From the NCBI GenBank assembly GCA_023382935.1, contig JAHDXL010000002.1, positions 62,001-126,000 of the forward strand: a stretch of 64,000 nucleotides of DNA. Reading direction: 5' to 3'. Positions 17,753 through 26,572 of this stretch are shown piece after piece. The first letter of the stretch is position 1; every line of letters begins with the position of its first letter. Source of the stretch: Phycisphaerales bacterium. GTDB lineage: Bacteria > Planctomycetota > Phycisphaerae > Phycisphaerales > UBA1924. A program made the translations under genes and the position numbers. The notes below the pieces were generated by a model, which was not told where the DNA came from, ran no database searches, and saw only the letters and a list, made by a program, of their open reading frames with translations.

Positions 17753-19612
17753 GTGTGTGGTATCGTCGGCGTGGCGAGCGGGGGATCCGTCCGGCCCAGC
17801 ATCGGGGCTGATGTCTTGGCGCGCCTGCGCGACACGATGACCCATCGCGGCCCGGACGGATGCGGCCTGGTCTTCGAGGGCGGTGTGGGGCTGGCCCATC
17901 GGCGACTGGCGGTGCTTGATCGTTCATCGGGCGGTCATCAGCCGATGGTCACCGGCGACGCCCGGCACGCTCTGATCTACAACGGCGAGTTGTACAACGA
18001 CGCTGAACTGCGGGAATCGCTCTCCGATCTGGGAGTCCGATTCGAGTCCGAAAGCGACTCCGAGACGCTGTTGCGCGCCCTGGCAGCCTGGGGCGAGGGG
18101 GCGATTGGGCGTCTGCGCGGCATGTTTGCCTTCGCCTGGCACGATCGAGTCCAGCGGCGGCTGGTGCTGGCGCGTGATGCGTTCGGCATGAAGCCGTTGT
18201 ACTGGTGGCTCGGCACGTCGCGGGGCGGGCTGGAACTGGTCTTCGCAAGTGAAGTGGTCGCGGTCCTGCGTCACCCGCATGTGCCGGTGCGGCCGGACTG
18301 GAGCGGTGTGAGCGCGTACCTGTCCACCATTCGCACGAGTCTGGGCGGAAACACCATGTTCGAGGGCGTGCGCGCGGTGCGGCCGGGCGAGTGGATCTCG
18401 TTCGACCTCTCCCGCGAAGACCTGCCGAGCCGGTCGCGTGTGCTGCCTCCGCCGGAGCCGTCGAACGATGACATCGGTGAACTGGTGGGTGATTCGGTGC
18501 AGCGGCACTTGCGGGCCGATGTGCCAGTGTGTTCGATGCTCAGCGGCGGACTGGACAGCACCATCATCGCATTCGAAGCGGGGAAGTGGCAGACGGTTCA
18601 GACCTATGCGGCCGGCACGCCAACGAGGGACCCGGCTGATGATCTTGCCTGCGCGCGCGTGGTGGCTGGCGAAATGAACCTGGCGCACACGAGCGTGGAA
18701 GTGTCGCGTGAGACATTCCTTGAGCGATGGCGCGACATGGTGGCCAGGCTGGGTATGCCGCTGAGCACGCCCAACGAGGTGGCCATCAACGAGTTGGCGC
18801 GGCGCATGCGAAAGGACGGGTTTGTGGTGGCCCTGTCGGGCGAGGGTGCCGACGAGTTGTTCGCCGGATACGACCACCCGCTGGAAGCAGCCTGCTCTGT
18901 GCTGAAAGGTGCAGAGCGATTGAGCCCTGAGTTACTGGTCGCGGTGGAGTTGGAACAGAACGCATGGACGCCCCCGGTGCTGAAGCCGACGCTCCTGAAC
19001 CAAGAAATGTGGCTGCGTCTGGAGGCAGACGCCCACCTGCACGAATCGCTGCGACGAGTGTTCGAGAATTCGATGGAAGCCTGCGGCGACGGTGATCTGC
19101 ACGGTCTGGACGCGACGCTTCGGGTGATGCTCGAGTATCAGCGCCGCGTGAATCTGGTCGGCCTGTTGGGACGGCTGGACAGCGCGACGATGCTCGAGTC
19201 GATCGAGGGGCGCACGCCGTTCGCCGATGCGCGTGTGCTGTCCGCAGCGCGGGCGCTTCCCACCGAACGCCTGATCACCTGGGGGCCGGGGGGCACGCGC
19301 AGCAAGATTGCACTGAGGGAGGCCTACGCGGGTCGCATCCCGTCAGTCGCGCTGCAGCGAGCAAAGGCGAGTTTCCCCCTGCCGTTCACGCAGTGGCTCG
19401 AACCAATGGGGGCAACGCTGCGGCGATCGGGCCTGTTGCGCGAGTTCTTCAACGAGGCGGCGATTGGGGTCGTGGGCGTATCGCCGGGGACGTCATGGCG
19501 GCTGGCCTGGCCGATGATCAACTTGGCGATGTGGGGCGAGCGGTGGTGGGGGAGAGAAAAAGAACAACGCCCGGAGATGAGTCCGGGCGCTGTGGAGATC
19601 AGATCAGGTTGA
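17753..19612 (+). CDS. asnB: Asparagine synthetase (glutamine-hydrolysing)
   Basis: AsnB makes asparagine from aspartate, ATP and glutamine. GTG 17753 (after GGGGAG) gives a protein starting Met-Cys-Gly-Ile, with Cys2 as the glutaminase nucleophile. The N-terminal domain has TMTHRGPDGCGL and ALIYNGELYND. The synthetase domain has the PP-loop SGGLDST near residue 265 and LSGEGADELFAGY. At 619 residues it is of the length seen in exopolysaccharide-associated and general AsnB proteins, so an amidotransferase role in envelope polymer synthesis is an alternative. Its last 20 codons overlap the terminator of the convergent PEP-CTERM gene, and that tail looks unconserved. Confidence 0.9.
   Translation: MCGIVGVASGGSVRPSIGADVLARLRDTMTHRGPDGCGLVFEGGVGLAHRRLAVLDRSSGGHQPMVTGDARHALIYNGELYNDAELRESLSDLGVRFESESDSETLLRALAAWGEGAIGRLRGMFAFAWHDRVQRRLVLARDAFGMKPLYWWLGTSRGGLELVFASEVVAVLRHPHVPVRPDWSGVSAYLSTIRTSLGGNTMFEGVRAVRPGEWISFDLSREDLPSRSRVLPPPEPSNDDIGELVGDSVQRHLRADVPVCSMLSGGLDSTIIAFEAGKWQTVQTYAAGTPTRDPADDLACARVVAGEMNLAHTSVEVSRETFLERWRDMVARLGMPLSTPNEVAINELARRMRKDGFVVALSGEGADELFAGYDHPLEAACSVLKGAERLSPELLVAVELEQNAWTPPVLKPTLLNQEMWLRLEADAHLHESLRRVFENSMEACGDGDLHGLDATLRVMLEYQRRVNLVGLLGRLDSATMLESIEGRTPFADARVLSAARALPTERLITWGPGGTRSKIALREAYAGRIPSVALQRAKASFPLPFTQWLEPMGATLRRSGLLREFFNEAAIGVVGVSPGTSWRLAWPMINLAMWGERWWGREKEQRPEMSPGAVEIRSG
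19551..19589 (-). terminator. Intrinsic terminator of the 19617-20411 gene, inside the 3' end of asnB
   Basis: Leftward reading gives the perfect 8-bp stem CGCCCGGA / TCCGGGCG (19568-19589, loop CTCATC), followed by TTGTTCTTTTTCTCTCC (19551-19567). It serves the leftward gene but lies within the coding end of the rightward asnB. Confidence 0.8.
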
Positions 19613-19616
19613 TCGA

Positions 19617-20411
19617 TCAGCGGCGGCGACGAGCCGCAGCCAGTCCGCCAAGCCCGAGCAGGGCGAGCGCGGAGGGCGAGGGGATGACCGCCAGGCCCAT
19701 GGTCTGGCCCGAGCCGAGGGTGCCCAGCCCATTCTGGAGGACCACCTCGAGGCTGAAGAGCCCGGTGGTGGTGTCGATCGTGCCGAGGACGAGGCGGTCG
19801 TTGTCGACATCCTCGAACGCGGCCCAATACTGGCCGCGCCACCACTCGCCGCCCTGATTGCGGAAGTCGAACCCGACGCCGGAGCCGATCTGGTTGATCA
19901 CGCCGGAGCCCAGGTCGAGGGTGAAGAGGGCGTCAGAGGTCTGTCCGGTCACGTAGAAGGTGTCCGAGGCCGCGTCATAGCCCGAGCCACCGATGGCTTC
20001 GCCGGGGGTGACATTGGCGACGTAGGTCAGCGAGAAGTCATCAGCGACCGTGAAGATCATGCCTTCGCCGATGCCGTAGAGCGTGTTGCCGACCTGGGTG
20101 AGGGTCGGGAAGCGCTGGTCGGTGAAGGTGCCGATGCGGGTGAGGAAGGGGTTGCCCAGCGGGTCATCGAGACGCCAGATTTCGAAGTCCGGGGGCGGGT
20201 TGCCGACGTTTTCCTGCAGATTGCTGACACCGATGATGCCATGCTTGGTCAGCGACAGCGAGTGGAAGGTATCGGTCAGGGTGAAGGTCTGGACGCTGTT
20301 GCCGTCGTAGCGATACAGCGTATCGGCCCGAACGACAAGGAAAGTATCAGCGGCCGAGGCCAGCGAAGCAGTCGTGCCCGCCAAAGCGAGGGCGATGGTC
20401 CATGCGCGCAT
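19617..20411 (-). CDS. Secreted protein with PEP-CTERM-like sorting tail
   Basis: A 264-residue exported protein. The signal peptide is MRAWTIALALAGTTASLASA. The body is a series of beta-rich repeats (DTLYRYDGNSVQTF, VGNTLYGIGEGMIF, DTFYVTGQTSDALF) like a beta-propeller. It ends VIPSPSALALLGLGGLAAARRRR: a Pro-containing motif, a hydrophobic helix and an Arg cluster at the very end. This is the arrangement recognised by exosortase in PEP-CTERM proteins. No exosortase is in this window. The partner or surface role is unknown. The gene is divergent from mdh across 270 bp and converges on asnB. Confidence 0.85.
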   Translation of the reverse strand: MRAWTIALALAGTTASLASAADTFLVVRADTLYRYDGNSVQTFTLTDTFHSLSLTKHGIIGVSNLQENVGNPPPDFEIWRLDDPLGNPFLTRIGTFTDQRFPTLTQVGNTLYGIGEGMIFTVADDFSLTYVANVTPGEAIGGSGYDAASDTFYVTGQTSDALFTLDLGSGVINQIGSGVGFDFRNQGGEWWRGQYWAAFEDVDNDRLVLGTIDTTTGLFSLEVVLQNGLGTLGSGQTMGLAVIPSPSALALLGLGGLAAARRRR

Positions 20412-20681
20412 AACTCTGGTCTCCTCTTTCTTCTTTCAGTGTTCCACGCCCACAAGGGCGCAGAGTAAATGCTCCCCCCTGCAATACGGAATTATTCTAC
20501 TCTGGGAGCGAGAAGATGGGAGGAATTTCACGGAATTCCGAATGCAGTCGGGCGATTGGCCAGAACTGGCCGCTCGAACTCCAGCGCATACAAGATGCAC
20601 ATGTCGACAATGGCGTCGTCCTATAGTCCCCACCCCGGACCGGGCTGGCCCGGAGGTGTGGCTTTTTGAAGGGAGACTACC

Positions 20682-21644
20682 GTGCGACGGGCGAAGATCA
20701 GCATCATCGGGGCGGGCAATGTCGGGGCGACCTGCGCCCATTGGGCGGCGGCCAAGGAACTGGGCGACATCGTCCTACTGGATATCCCGCACCCCGAGAA
20801 ACCCGAACTGCACATGCCAAGGGGTAAGGCGATCGACCTGGCCTGCTGCGGTCCGATCGAGCGCTTCGACGCGCGCGTCGTCGGCACCTTCGACTACAAG
20901 GACATCGCCGGCTCGGACGTGGTGGTGGTGACAGCCGGACTGCCCCGCAAGCCGGGCATGAGCCGCGACGACCTGATCGGCACCAACGTCAAGATTGTCA
21001 AGAGCGTGTGCGAGAACATCAGGCAGTATGCCCCGGACAGCATCGTCATCGTGGTGAGCAACCCGCTTGACGCAATGGTGTACACGGCCTGGAAGACCAC
21101 CGGCTTCCCGACCAGCCGGATCATGGGACAGGCCGGTGCTCTGGACGTTGCCCGGTTCCGCACGTTCATCGCATGGGAGATCGGGTGCTCGATCGAGGAC
21201 GTGCAGGCCCTGCTCCTCGGCGGGCATGGCGACGACATGGTGCCTCTGCCGCGTCTGACCAGCGTGCATGGCATCCCGGTGACAGACCTCCTGCCGGCCG
21301 ACAAGATCGCCGCCTGCGTGGAGCGGGCCAAGGTTGGAGGAGGCGAAATTGTCAAGTTGATGGGCACCAGCGCCTATTACGCTCCGGCCAGTGGCACCAT
21401 CCAGATGGTCGAGGCGATTGTGAAGGACAAGAAGCGGATCATCCCCTCGGCCGCGTATCTCGACGGGCAGTTCGGGCACAAGGGGCTGTTCGTCGGTGTG
21501 CCGGCGCTGCTTGGGTCGAAGGGCGTCGAGAGGGTCGTCGAGTTCAAACTGACACCCGAGGAGCAGCAGTTGTTCAAGGAGTCGGCCAGCCATGTGGAAG
21601 AACTGGTCGGCGTGGTCAGGCGGATGTTCCCCGAACTGGCCTGA
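20682..21644 (+). CDS. mdh: Malate dehydrogenase (NAD-dependent, LDH-like type)
   Basis: Interconverts malate and oxaloacetate in the TCA cycle. A 320-residue protein of the LDH-like malate dehydrogenase family. It has the Rossmann motif GAGNVGA (10-16), Asp34 at the end of the second strand favouring NAD, and the substrate loop GLPRKPGMSRDDL with Arg89 and Arg95. The 'NPLD' block and catalytic His182 in GGHGDDMVPL are also present. Arg89 rather than Gln at the specificity position supports malate over lactate. The start is GTG 20682, preceded by AAGGGAG. A possible -10 element TATAGT lies at 20622-20627, without a clear -35. A strong terminator follows. Confidence 0.95.
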   Translation: MRRAKISIIGAGNVGATCAHWAAAKELGDIVLLDIPHPEKPELHMPRGKAIDLACCGPIERFDARVVGTFDYKDIAGSDVVVVTAGLPRKPGMSRDDLIGTNVKIVKSVCENIRQYAPDSIVIVVSNPLDAMVYTAWKTTGFPTSRIMGQAGALDVARFRTFIAWEIGCSIEDVQALLLGGHGDDMVPLPRLTSVHGIPVTDLLPADKIAACVERAKVGGGEIVKLMGTSAYYAPASGTIQMVEAIVKDKKRIIPSAAYLDGQFGHKGLFVGVPALLGSKGVERVVEFKLTPEEQQLFKESASHVEELVGVVRRMFPELA

Positions 21645-21669
21645 GCAACGAATCTGAACAAGCATGCGC

Positions 21670-21703
21670 CCGGGCGGCCTCAACGGTCGCCCGGTCTTTT
21701 TTT
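21670..21703 (+). terminator. Intrinsic terminator after mdh
   Basis: Perfect 7-bp stem CCGGGCG (21670-21676) / CGCCCGG (21688-21694), followed by TCTTTTTTT to 21703. Confidence 0.9.
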
Positions 21704-21810
21704 CTCATGGTGCTGAGAGAAGCCGTGCGCGCGAGCAGAGAGATGGCGTCCGCGTCACGTGTGGACGCGGCGATTCACCAAGCCACTCACCTCTCACAGG
21801 AGTATTCACC

Positions 21811-22461
21811 ATGTCCCGCACTGTCTCCGGCATCATTCTGCTCGCTGCGTGTGCGTCCTTCGCCACGGCCCATCCGGTTTCGGGCACCTACTTCGACACC
21901 AACCACTGTGACAACCAGGGACCGCGTCAGGCGATCGACGAACTGGGCACCTTCGTCTTTCCTCCCAACGAACTGATCGACGCCAGTTCTTCGATCACGG
22001 TTCTGTCGGCCTGCGCGGCGCATGACAACCCCAACCTCCCCAATTACGTCGTGCGCATCACCAACCTCACCGGGCAGTCCTGGACCGATCTCTTCTACGT
22101 GGCTGACCTGGGAACGAGCATCAGCAATGAGGACGGCATGGCCTGGTCGTCGATGGCGCCCGGTGCGGTGGGACAGGCTTTCCGCATCGATGCGACGGGG
22201 GTCAACAACAACCTGATGTTCGAGTCGATCAATGCCAACGGCATCTTTGAGCCCGGGGAGATCTGGGCGTTCATCATTCAGGACTTCGTCAGTTCCTGGG
22301 GTGGACCGGCGCATGCCTTCGATTCGCTCGACTTCGCCGGCGCATCGACCATGATGCCTGGTTCGACGGGCAGCATCGTCCAGATGGTGGCGATTCCTTC
22401 GCCCGGTGCTCTGGCCATGATGGGGCTGGGCGGAGTGCTCAGCCTTCGCCGCCGCCGGTAA
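21811..22461 (+). CDS. Secreted protein with PEP-CTERM-like sorting tail
   Basis: A 216-residue exported protein of unknown function. ATG 21811 follows CAGGAG and opens a signal peptide (GIILLAACASFATA). The frame is open to 21664, but that part covers the mdh terminator. The mature part begins HPVSGTYFDTNHCDNQGP and has two Cys. It ends IPSPGALAMMGLGGVLSLRRRR, nearly the same tail as the 19617-20411 protein (IPSP.ALA..GLGG), so both are probably processed by the same exosortase-type enzyme. The two genes flank mdh but are on opposite strands, so they are not an operon. A dinucleotide tract and a hairpin follow the stop. Confidence 0.83.
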   Translation: MSRTVSGIILLAACASFATAHPVSGTYFDTNHCDNQGPRQAIDELGTFVFPPNELIDASSSITVLSACAAHDNPNLPNYVVRITNLTGQSWTDLFYVADLGTSISNEDGMAWSSMAPGAVGQAFRIDATGVNNNLMFESINANGIFEPGEIWAFIIQDFVSSWGGPAHAFDSLDFAGASTMMPGSTGSIVQMVAIPSPGALAMMGLGGVLSLRRRR

Positions 22462-22473
22462 CGGCAGAGCAAA

Positions 22474-22510
<37 letters not shown>

Positions 22511-22520
22511 GTGACAAGAA

Positions 22521-22554
22521 CGGCGCGCGGGTTTCGGCCCGCGTGCCGTCGTTT
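22521..22554 (+). terminator. Probable terminator of the 21811-22461 gene
   Basis: A long stem, CGGCGCGCGGG paired with CCCGCGTGCCG (one G-T pair), loop TTTCGG (22521-22548), followed by TCGTTTG. The T-run is weak, so efficiency is uncertain. Confidence 0.6.
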
Positions 22555-22630
22555 GTGGCTCGTTCAAGGGTGAGCACCCGGTCCGGGACGGTTCGCAGGC
22601 ACGCCCGGCGTTCGGATACACTGGACGCAA

Positions 22631-23500
22631 ATGCATGAATACCTGATTGCACCACAGCATCCGGTGCCGGCCAGCAGCCGATTGGCCGATCGCATCTGGT
22701 CAACCGAGCCGGCGGCGGCGCGAATCGCGCTTATTGGATTGCCCGATGATCGCGGCGTGGAGATGAACGGCGGGCGCGTGGGAGCCCGCGGCGGCCCCGC
22801 GGCGTTTCGCGCGGCCCTGGCTCGTTACGGCGCGGCCGAGGCGAACGGTGTGTCGTGGCCGGGAGTGTGCGACGTTGGCGATGTCCAGCCCGGCTCGTCG
22901 CTGAAGGAAACGCACGATCGCGTGACGTCGGCCGTTTCAGCGGTGATCGAACGCGGGCTGTTTCCCGTTGGCATTGGTGGTGGGCACGATCTGACCTTTG
23001 CTTTTGTGCGCGCGGTGGCGCTGCGTGAGCACCTCGATGCGGGTGTGTACTTCGACGCTCACCTTGACGTGCGGGTCGAGGAAGGCTCGGGCATGCCGTT
23101 CCGGCGACTCGTTGAAGTTTGCGGCATCAAGGCACTGCACGCGCATGGACTTGACCCATACGCGAACACCGGCGAACACATGCAGTGGTTCCGCCAGCAC
23201 GGCGGGAAGGTCGGGGGCTTCGGGCCAGGAGAGGAATGGCCCCTGGGCGCGTTGTTCGCCAGTTTCGACCTCGACGTGATCGACCAGGCCTTTGCGCCGG
23301 GAGTCAGCGCGGGCAATCCGTGCGGATGGACTCCGGAGTTGGCCGACCGCTGGGCGAGGTCGGCCGGCGCGTGCGAGCGGGTGCGGTGCTTTGACATCAT
23401 GGAACTCAATCCCAGTCACGACGAAGGCGGGCGCACGGCGCGGCTGGCGGTGCGTCTTCTGCTTGCCTTCCTGTCGGGGTACGTGGAGCGGAAGCCATGA
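22631..23500 (+). CDS. hutG: Formimidoylglutamase, arginase/ureohydrolase family
   Basis: Hydrolyses N-formimidoyl-L-glutamate to glutamate and formamide, the last step of one histidine-degradation route. A 289-residue ureohydrolase with the complete binuclear manganese site: GGGHD (His119), DAHLDVR (Asp142, His144, Asp146) and SFDLDVID (Asp213, Asp215). The family alone also includes arginase and agmatinase. The formimidoylglutamase call rests mainly on the 4-bp ATGA overlap with hutI (23497-23500), whose product is its substrate. hutH and hutU are not in the window. Confidence 0.85.
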   Translation: MHEYLIAPQHPVPASSRLADRIWSTEPAAARIALIGLPDDRGVEMNGGRVGARGGPAAFRAALARYGAAEANGVSWPGVCDVGDVQPGSSLKETHDRVTSAVSAVIERGLFPVGIGGGHDLTFAFVRAVALREHLDAGVYFDAHLDVRVEEGSGMPFRRLVEVCGIKALHAHGLDPYANTGEHMQWFRQHGGKVGGFGPGEEWPLGALFASFDLDVIDQAFAPGVSAGNPCGWTPELADRWARSAGACERVRCFDIMELNPSHDEGGRTARLAVRLLLAFLSGYVERKP

Positions 23501-24714
23501 TCGATTTGGTGATTCGCAATGCGCGTGTGGCCAGTCCGCCTTCGGGGCGCGGAGCGGTGCGTGGGCGGGGCATGCAGCAACTCGTCATCGTGGAAGGCTG
23601 CGACGTGGCGATTCACGAGGGAGTCATTGTCGCCGTGGGCCCCGGGCTCCCGGCGATGGGGCGGCGTGAAATCGAGGCTGACGCTCGCGTGCTCCTGCCC
23701 GGCCTGATCGACTGCCACACGCACCTGTGCTGGGCGGGAAGCCGGCTGGACGAGTGGGAGAAGCGACTGGGCGGCGCGACCTACCTCGAACTGCTCGCGG
23801 CCGGCGGGGGAATCATGTCCACCGTGCGCGCGGTGCGTCTGGCAAGCGAAGAGCGCCTGGCCGAACTGCTGCTGTCAAGGCTCGAAGCGGCGCTGTCCGA
23901 AGGCTCGACAACGGTCGAAGTGAAGAGCGGATACGGGCTCAACACCGCCAGCGAACTCAAGATGCTGCGTGCCATCGACCGGGCAGCGGAGTGGTGGCCC
24001 GGCACGATCATCAAGACCGCCTGCATCGGGCACGCCGTCGATCCGGATGACCAACACGCGGTGGATCGGGCGATCCGCGAAACGCTGCCGGCGGTGCATG
24101 CCGAGTTTCCCGGGGTGGCCATCGACGCCTATTGCGAGAAGGCGGCTTGGAGTCTGGGGGACTGCACGCGTCTCTTTGATGTCGCGGCCGAACTGGGACA
24201 CCCCTGTCGCGTGCATGCCGACCAGTTCACCTCGATGGGCATGGTGACGGCGGGCGTACGGCGGGGCTTCCGCAGCGTCGATCATCTGGAAGCAAGCACC
24301 AGTGAAGAGATCGAGTGCCTGGCCGAGTCTTCGACCCTGGGCGTGGTGCTGCCTTGCTCAGGTTTTCACGTGGACGGTCGCTATGCCAGCGCGCGGCGGA
24401 TCATCGACGCGGGCGGGGCGGTTGCGGTGGCGACCAACTGCAACCCCGGCTCGGCGCCCTGTCTGTCGATGCCGATGGCGATGGCGCTGGGCGTGCGTTT
24501 CTGCGGACTGCGACCATCGGAAGGCATCGTCGCGGCGACAGCCAACGCGGCGGCCGTGCTGGGGCTGACTGATCGCGGGCGCATTGAACCAGGACTTCGA
24601 GCCGACCTGGTGCTGCTCAACGCCACCGATGAACGATCGCTGATGCATGACTTCGGGTCGCGCCACGTTGACGTGGTGATCGTCGGCGGGCGGTTCGTGC
24701 GCGGGGCAACGTGA
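23497..24714 (+). CDS. hutI: Imidazolonepropionase
   Basis: Amidohydrolase opening the imidazolone ring to give N-formimidoyl-L-glutamate, third step of histidine catabolism. A 405-residue protein with the metal motif HTH (His74, His76) in GLIDCHTHLCWAGSR. Further family blocks are STTVEVKSGYGL, a metal His in HADQFTSMG, and ATNCNPGSAPCLSMPMAM near residue 320, which is characteristic of HutI. The ATG overlaps the hutG stop by 4 bp, so the pair is translationally coupled. An insertion of about 15 residues near the N terminus (PSGRGAVRGRGMQQ) makes it slightly longer than usual. Confidence 0.93.
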   Translation: MIDLVIRNARVASPPSGRGAVRGRGMQQLVIVEGCDVAIHEGVIVAVGPGLPAMGRREIEADARVLLPGLIDCHTHLCWAGSRLDEWEKRLGGATYLELLAAGGGIMSTVRAVRLASEERLAELLLSRLEAALSEGSTTVEVKSGYGLNTASELKMLRAIDRAAEWWPGTIIKTACIGHAVDPDDQHAVDRAIRETLPAVHAEFPGVAIDAYCEKAAWSLGDCTRLFDVAAELGHPCRVHADQFTSMGMVTAGVRRGFRSVDHLEASTSEEIECLAESSTLGVVLPCSGFHVDGRYASARRIIDAGGAVAVATNCNPGSAPCLSMPMAMALGVRFCGLRPSEGIVAATANAAAVLGLTDRGRIEPGLRADLVLLNATDERSLMHDFGSRHVDVVIVGGRFVRGAT

Positions 24715-24758
24715 AGGGCCTTCCTCCCTCTGCGCTTCTGGAGGCGTGAAACGTGGGA

Positions 24759-26348
24759 TCAACCGCCGGCGGCGGCAATGGCGGCCTGGAGTTCGGCCTT
24801 GCGCTCTTCGGTCAGTTGAGCGCCGGCGCGGGCGAGCATCGACGTGGCGAGCAGCGCCTTGACGCGCACCGAGGTGGCTTGCGAGAACGCCTCATCCCAG
24901 GACTTCAACGGCAGGGAGGCCAGTTCGGCCATGGCAAGGCGCCCGTGCGACGCCAGCGCGAGCAAGGCGAGCGGTGCGACCGACTCGTCATCGGCGGCAC
25001 GCTGCAGCAGCAGTCGCGCCGAGTCGCTGAGCCGGGCCAGCGTGTCGGCGGCCGTCTGTCGTACGCGGGGCACGTCGCTGGTTAGCAACTCAGCAATGGC
25101 CTGCCGCTCGGGAGCCTCGCCGATGAGGTTGAGGAGCTGGAGTCGAGCGGCCGATGGTTCAGCGGGCAACGGGAGCAAGGCGGCTCGCACGCGCTCCAGG
25201 TGTTCCTCCTGCGTGATCAGTCCGCGATCAAGCAGGGCCAGCCCTGCCTGGCAGGCCGAACCGGCCGTCGCACGCGTGCCCATCCAATGCAGTGCGGGCT
25301 CGACGATTTCAGGCCCGGGCCAGCGGGCTGCGGCCGCGAGCAAGGCCTCTGCCGCGATCGGGTTGGTCTCGGCAACCAGAGCCTGCGTGATGGGAACCCT
25401 GGCATCGGGCGGTGCCAGGCGGTTGATCAGCCGGGCCGCGGCCGCCCGCGCCTGCGGAGAAGGGTCGGACAGCAGCGCGATCGCCCTTGACGCGACCGCC
25501 GCATCCAGCGTCGCATTGGCGCTTAGTTCTCGGTCGGCCAGTTCGAAGCCGAGGTCACGCACCGGCGTCTGATCCGACTCGAGTAGTTCGGCCAGCAGTG
25601 CCGAACGTGACTCCGGCGGCGTGATGATGTACAGCCTCCGGTATGTGTCGAGCACCATGCGGTCGAGCCTTTGCTGGCGACGCTCCAGCGACTGCGTGCG
25701 ATCCACCAGGTCGTCCAACAGTTGGCCCGTCCATCGCTCAGGTTCGACGTTTTGGCGCTGCAACCACCAGTCACGCCAGTCGCCCACCTGCGTCTTGTCC
25801 GAAGCGCCCGTCGATCGAGCCAGGCCACGGGCCGCTGCTTCGGCCACCCTGGAGGATCCGTCGAGCATCCGCACGAGGGCACGAGCCGCCAGTTTCGAAC
25901 GTTCTTCGCCCGTCCGGTCAATCAGAACGATGGCCTGCTCCTCGGTCACCTGAGACAAATCAAGCGCGAGCAGCAGGGTGGCCGCAGCGGTGGGGGTCTG
26001 GGTGGCCGCCTGGAGCAGGATTCGAGCCGCGTCGTCGTGACTCATCAGCACGTCCAGCAGCGGCAACGCGGGCTCACCGGCCGATAGCAGGAGCCGGGCC
26101 GCGTTGGCGCGACTCTCCGCCGGAAGGGCGCCATCCGCGACCGTGGCCGCCAGTTGGTGGAGCGTGTTGGACGCCGGCTGCGGGCGTGCCGGGGCGGGCT
26201 GCTGGGTGGAGAGGACGATGTGTGCTTCGCCGGGGGAAGCCGTCGCCAGAGGCCCCCATGCACCGTTTCGAGAAGGCCCCGAAGTGCATCCGCTCCCCCA
26301 CGCCAGGGCAGCAAAGGCAAGGAGTTGAGCGGGGCGTGGGAAGGTCAC
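24759..26348 (-). CDS. HEAT-repeat protein, probable lipoprotein
   Basis: A 529-residue protein. The N terminus (QLLAFAALAWGSGC) looks like a lipoprotein signal with Cys21, though the -3 residue Gly is not ideal for a lipobox. The remainder is Ala/Leu-rich paired helices of HEAT type from about 60 to 515, for example RANAARLLLSAGEPALPLL and SPQARAAAARLINRLAP. Such solenoids usually act as protein-binding scaffolds. No catalytic motif is seen. It stands alone, convergent with hutI and divergent from the pseudokinase gene. Confidence 0.75.
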   Translation of the reverse strand: MTFPRPAQLLAFAALAWGSGCTSGPSRNGAWGPLATASPGEAHIVLSTQQPAPARPQPASNTLHQLAATVADGALPAESRANAARLLLSAGEPALPLLDVLMSHDDAARILLQAATQTPTAAATLLLALDLSQVTEEQAIVLIDRTGEERSKLAARALVRMLDGSSRVAEAAARGLARSTGASDKTQVGDWRDWWLQRQNVEPERWTGQLLDDLVDRTQSLERRQQRLDRMVLDTYRRLYIITPPESRSALLAELLESDQTPVRDLGFELADRELSANATLDAAVASRAIALLSDPSPQARAAAARLINRLAPPDARVPITQALVAETNPIAAEALLAAAARWPGPEIVEPALHWMGTRATAGSACQAGLALLDRGLITQEEHLERVRAALLPLPAEPSAARLQLLNLIGEAPERQAIAELLTSDVPRVRQTAADTLARLSDSARLLLQRAADDESVAPLALLALASHGRLAMAELASLPLKSWDEAFSQATSVRVKALLATSMLARAGAQLTEERKAELQAAIAAAGG

Positions 26349-26572
26349 CGTCGCATTATTGCGGGTAGGTCCGAGCCCGTCGAAGAGGGTTTGCAGGAAA
26401 GTTCCCTAACAGCGCACTCCATCGCCGCTGACGCCTCCGACGACCTTGCCGCGGAAGTGGTATGATCTTTCCGGCCATGAAAGGGATCCGCAATCGGTGC
26501 GAGACGGCGACCGGCTGCGGTGGGCATGGTCCGGCGTGATGTTCGGAGACTGCACTCTGAGGGAGGTCAAGG

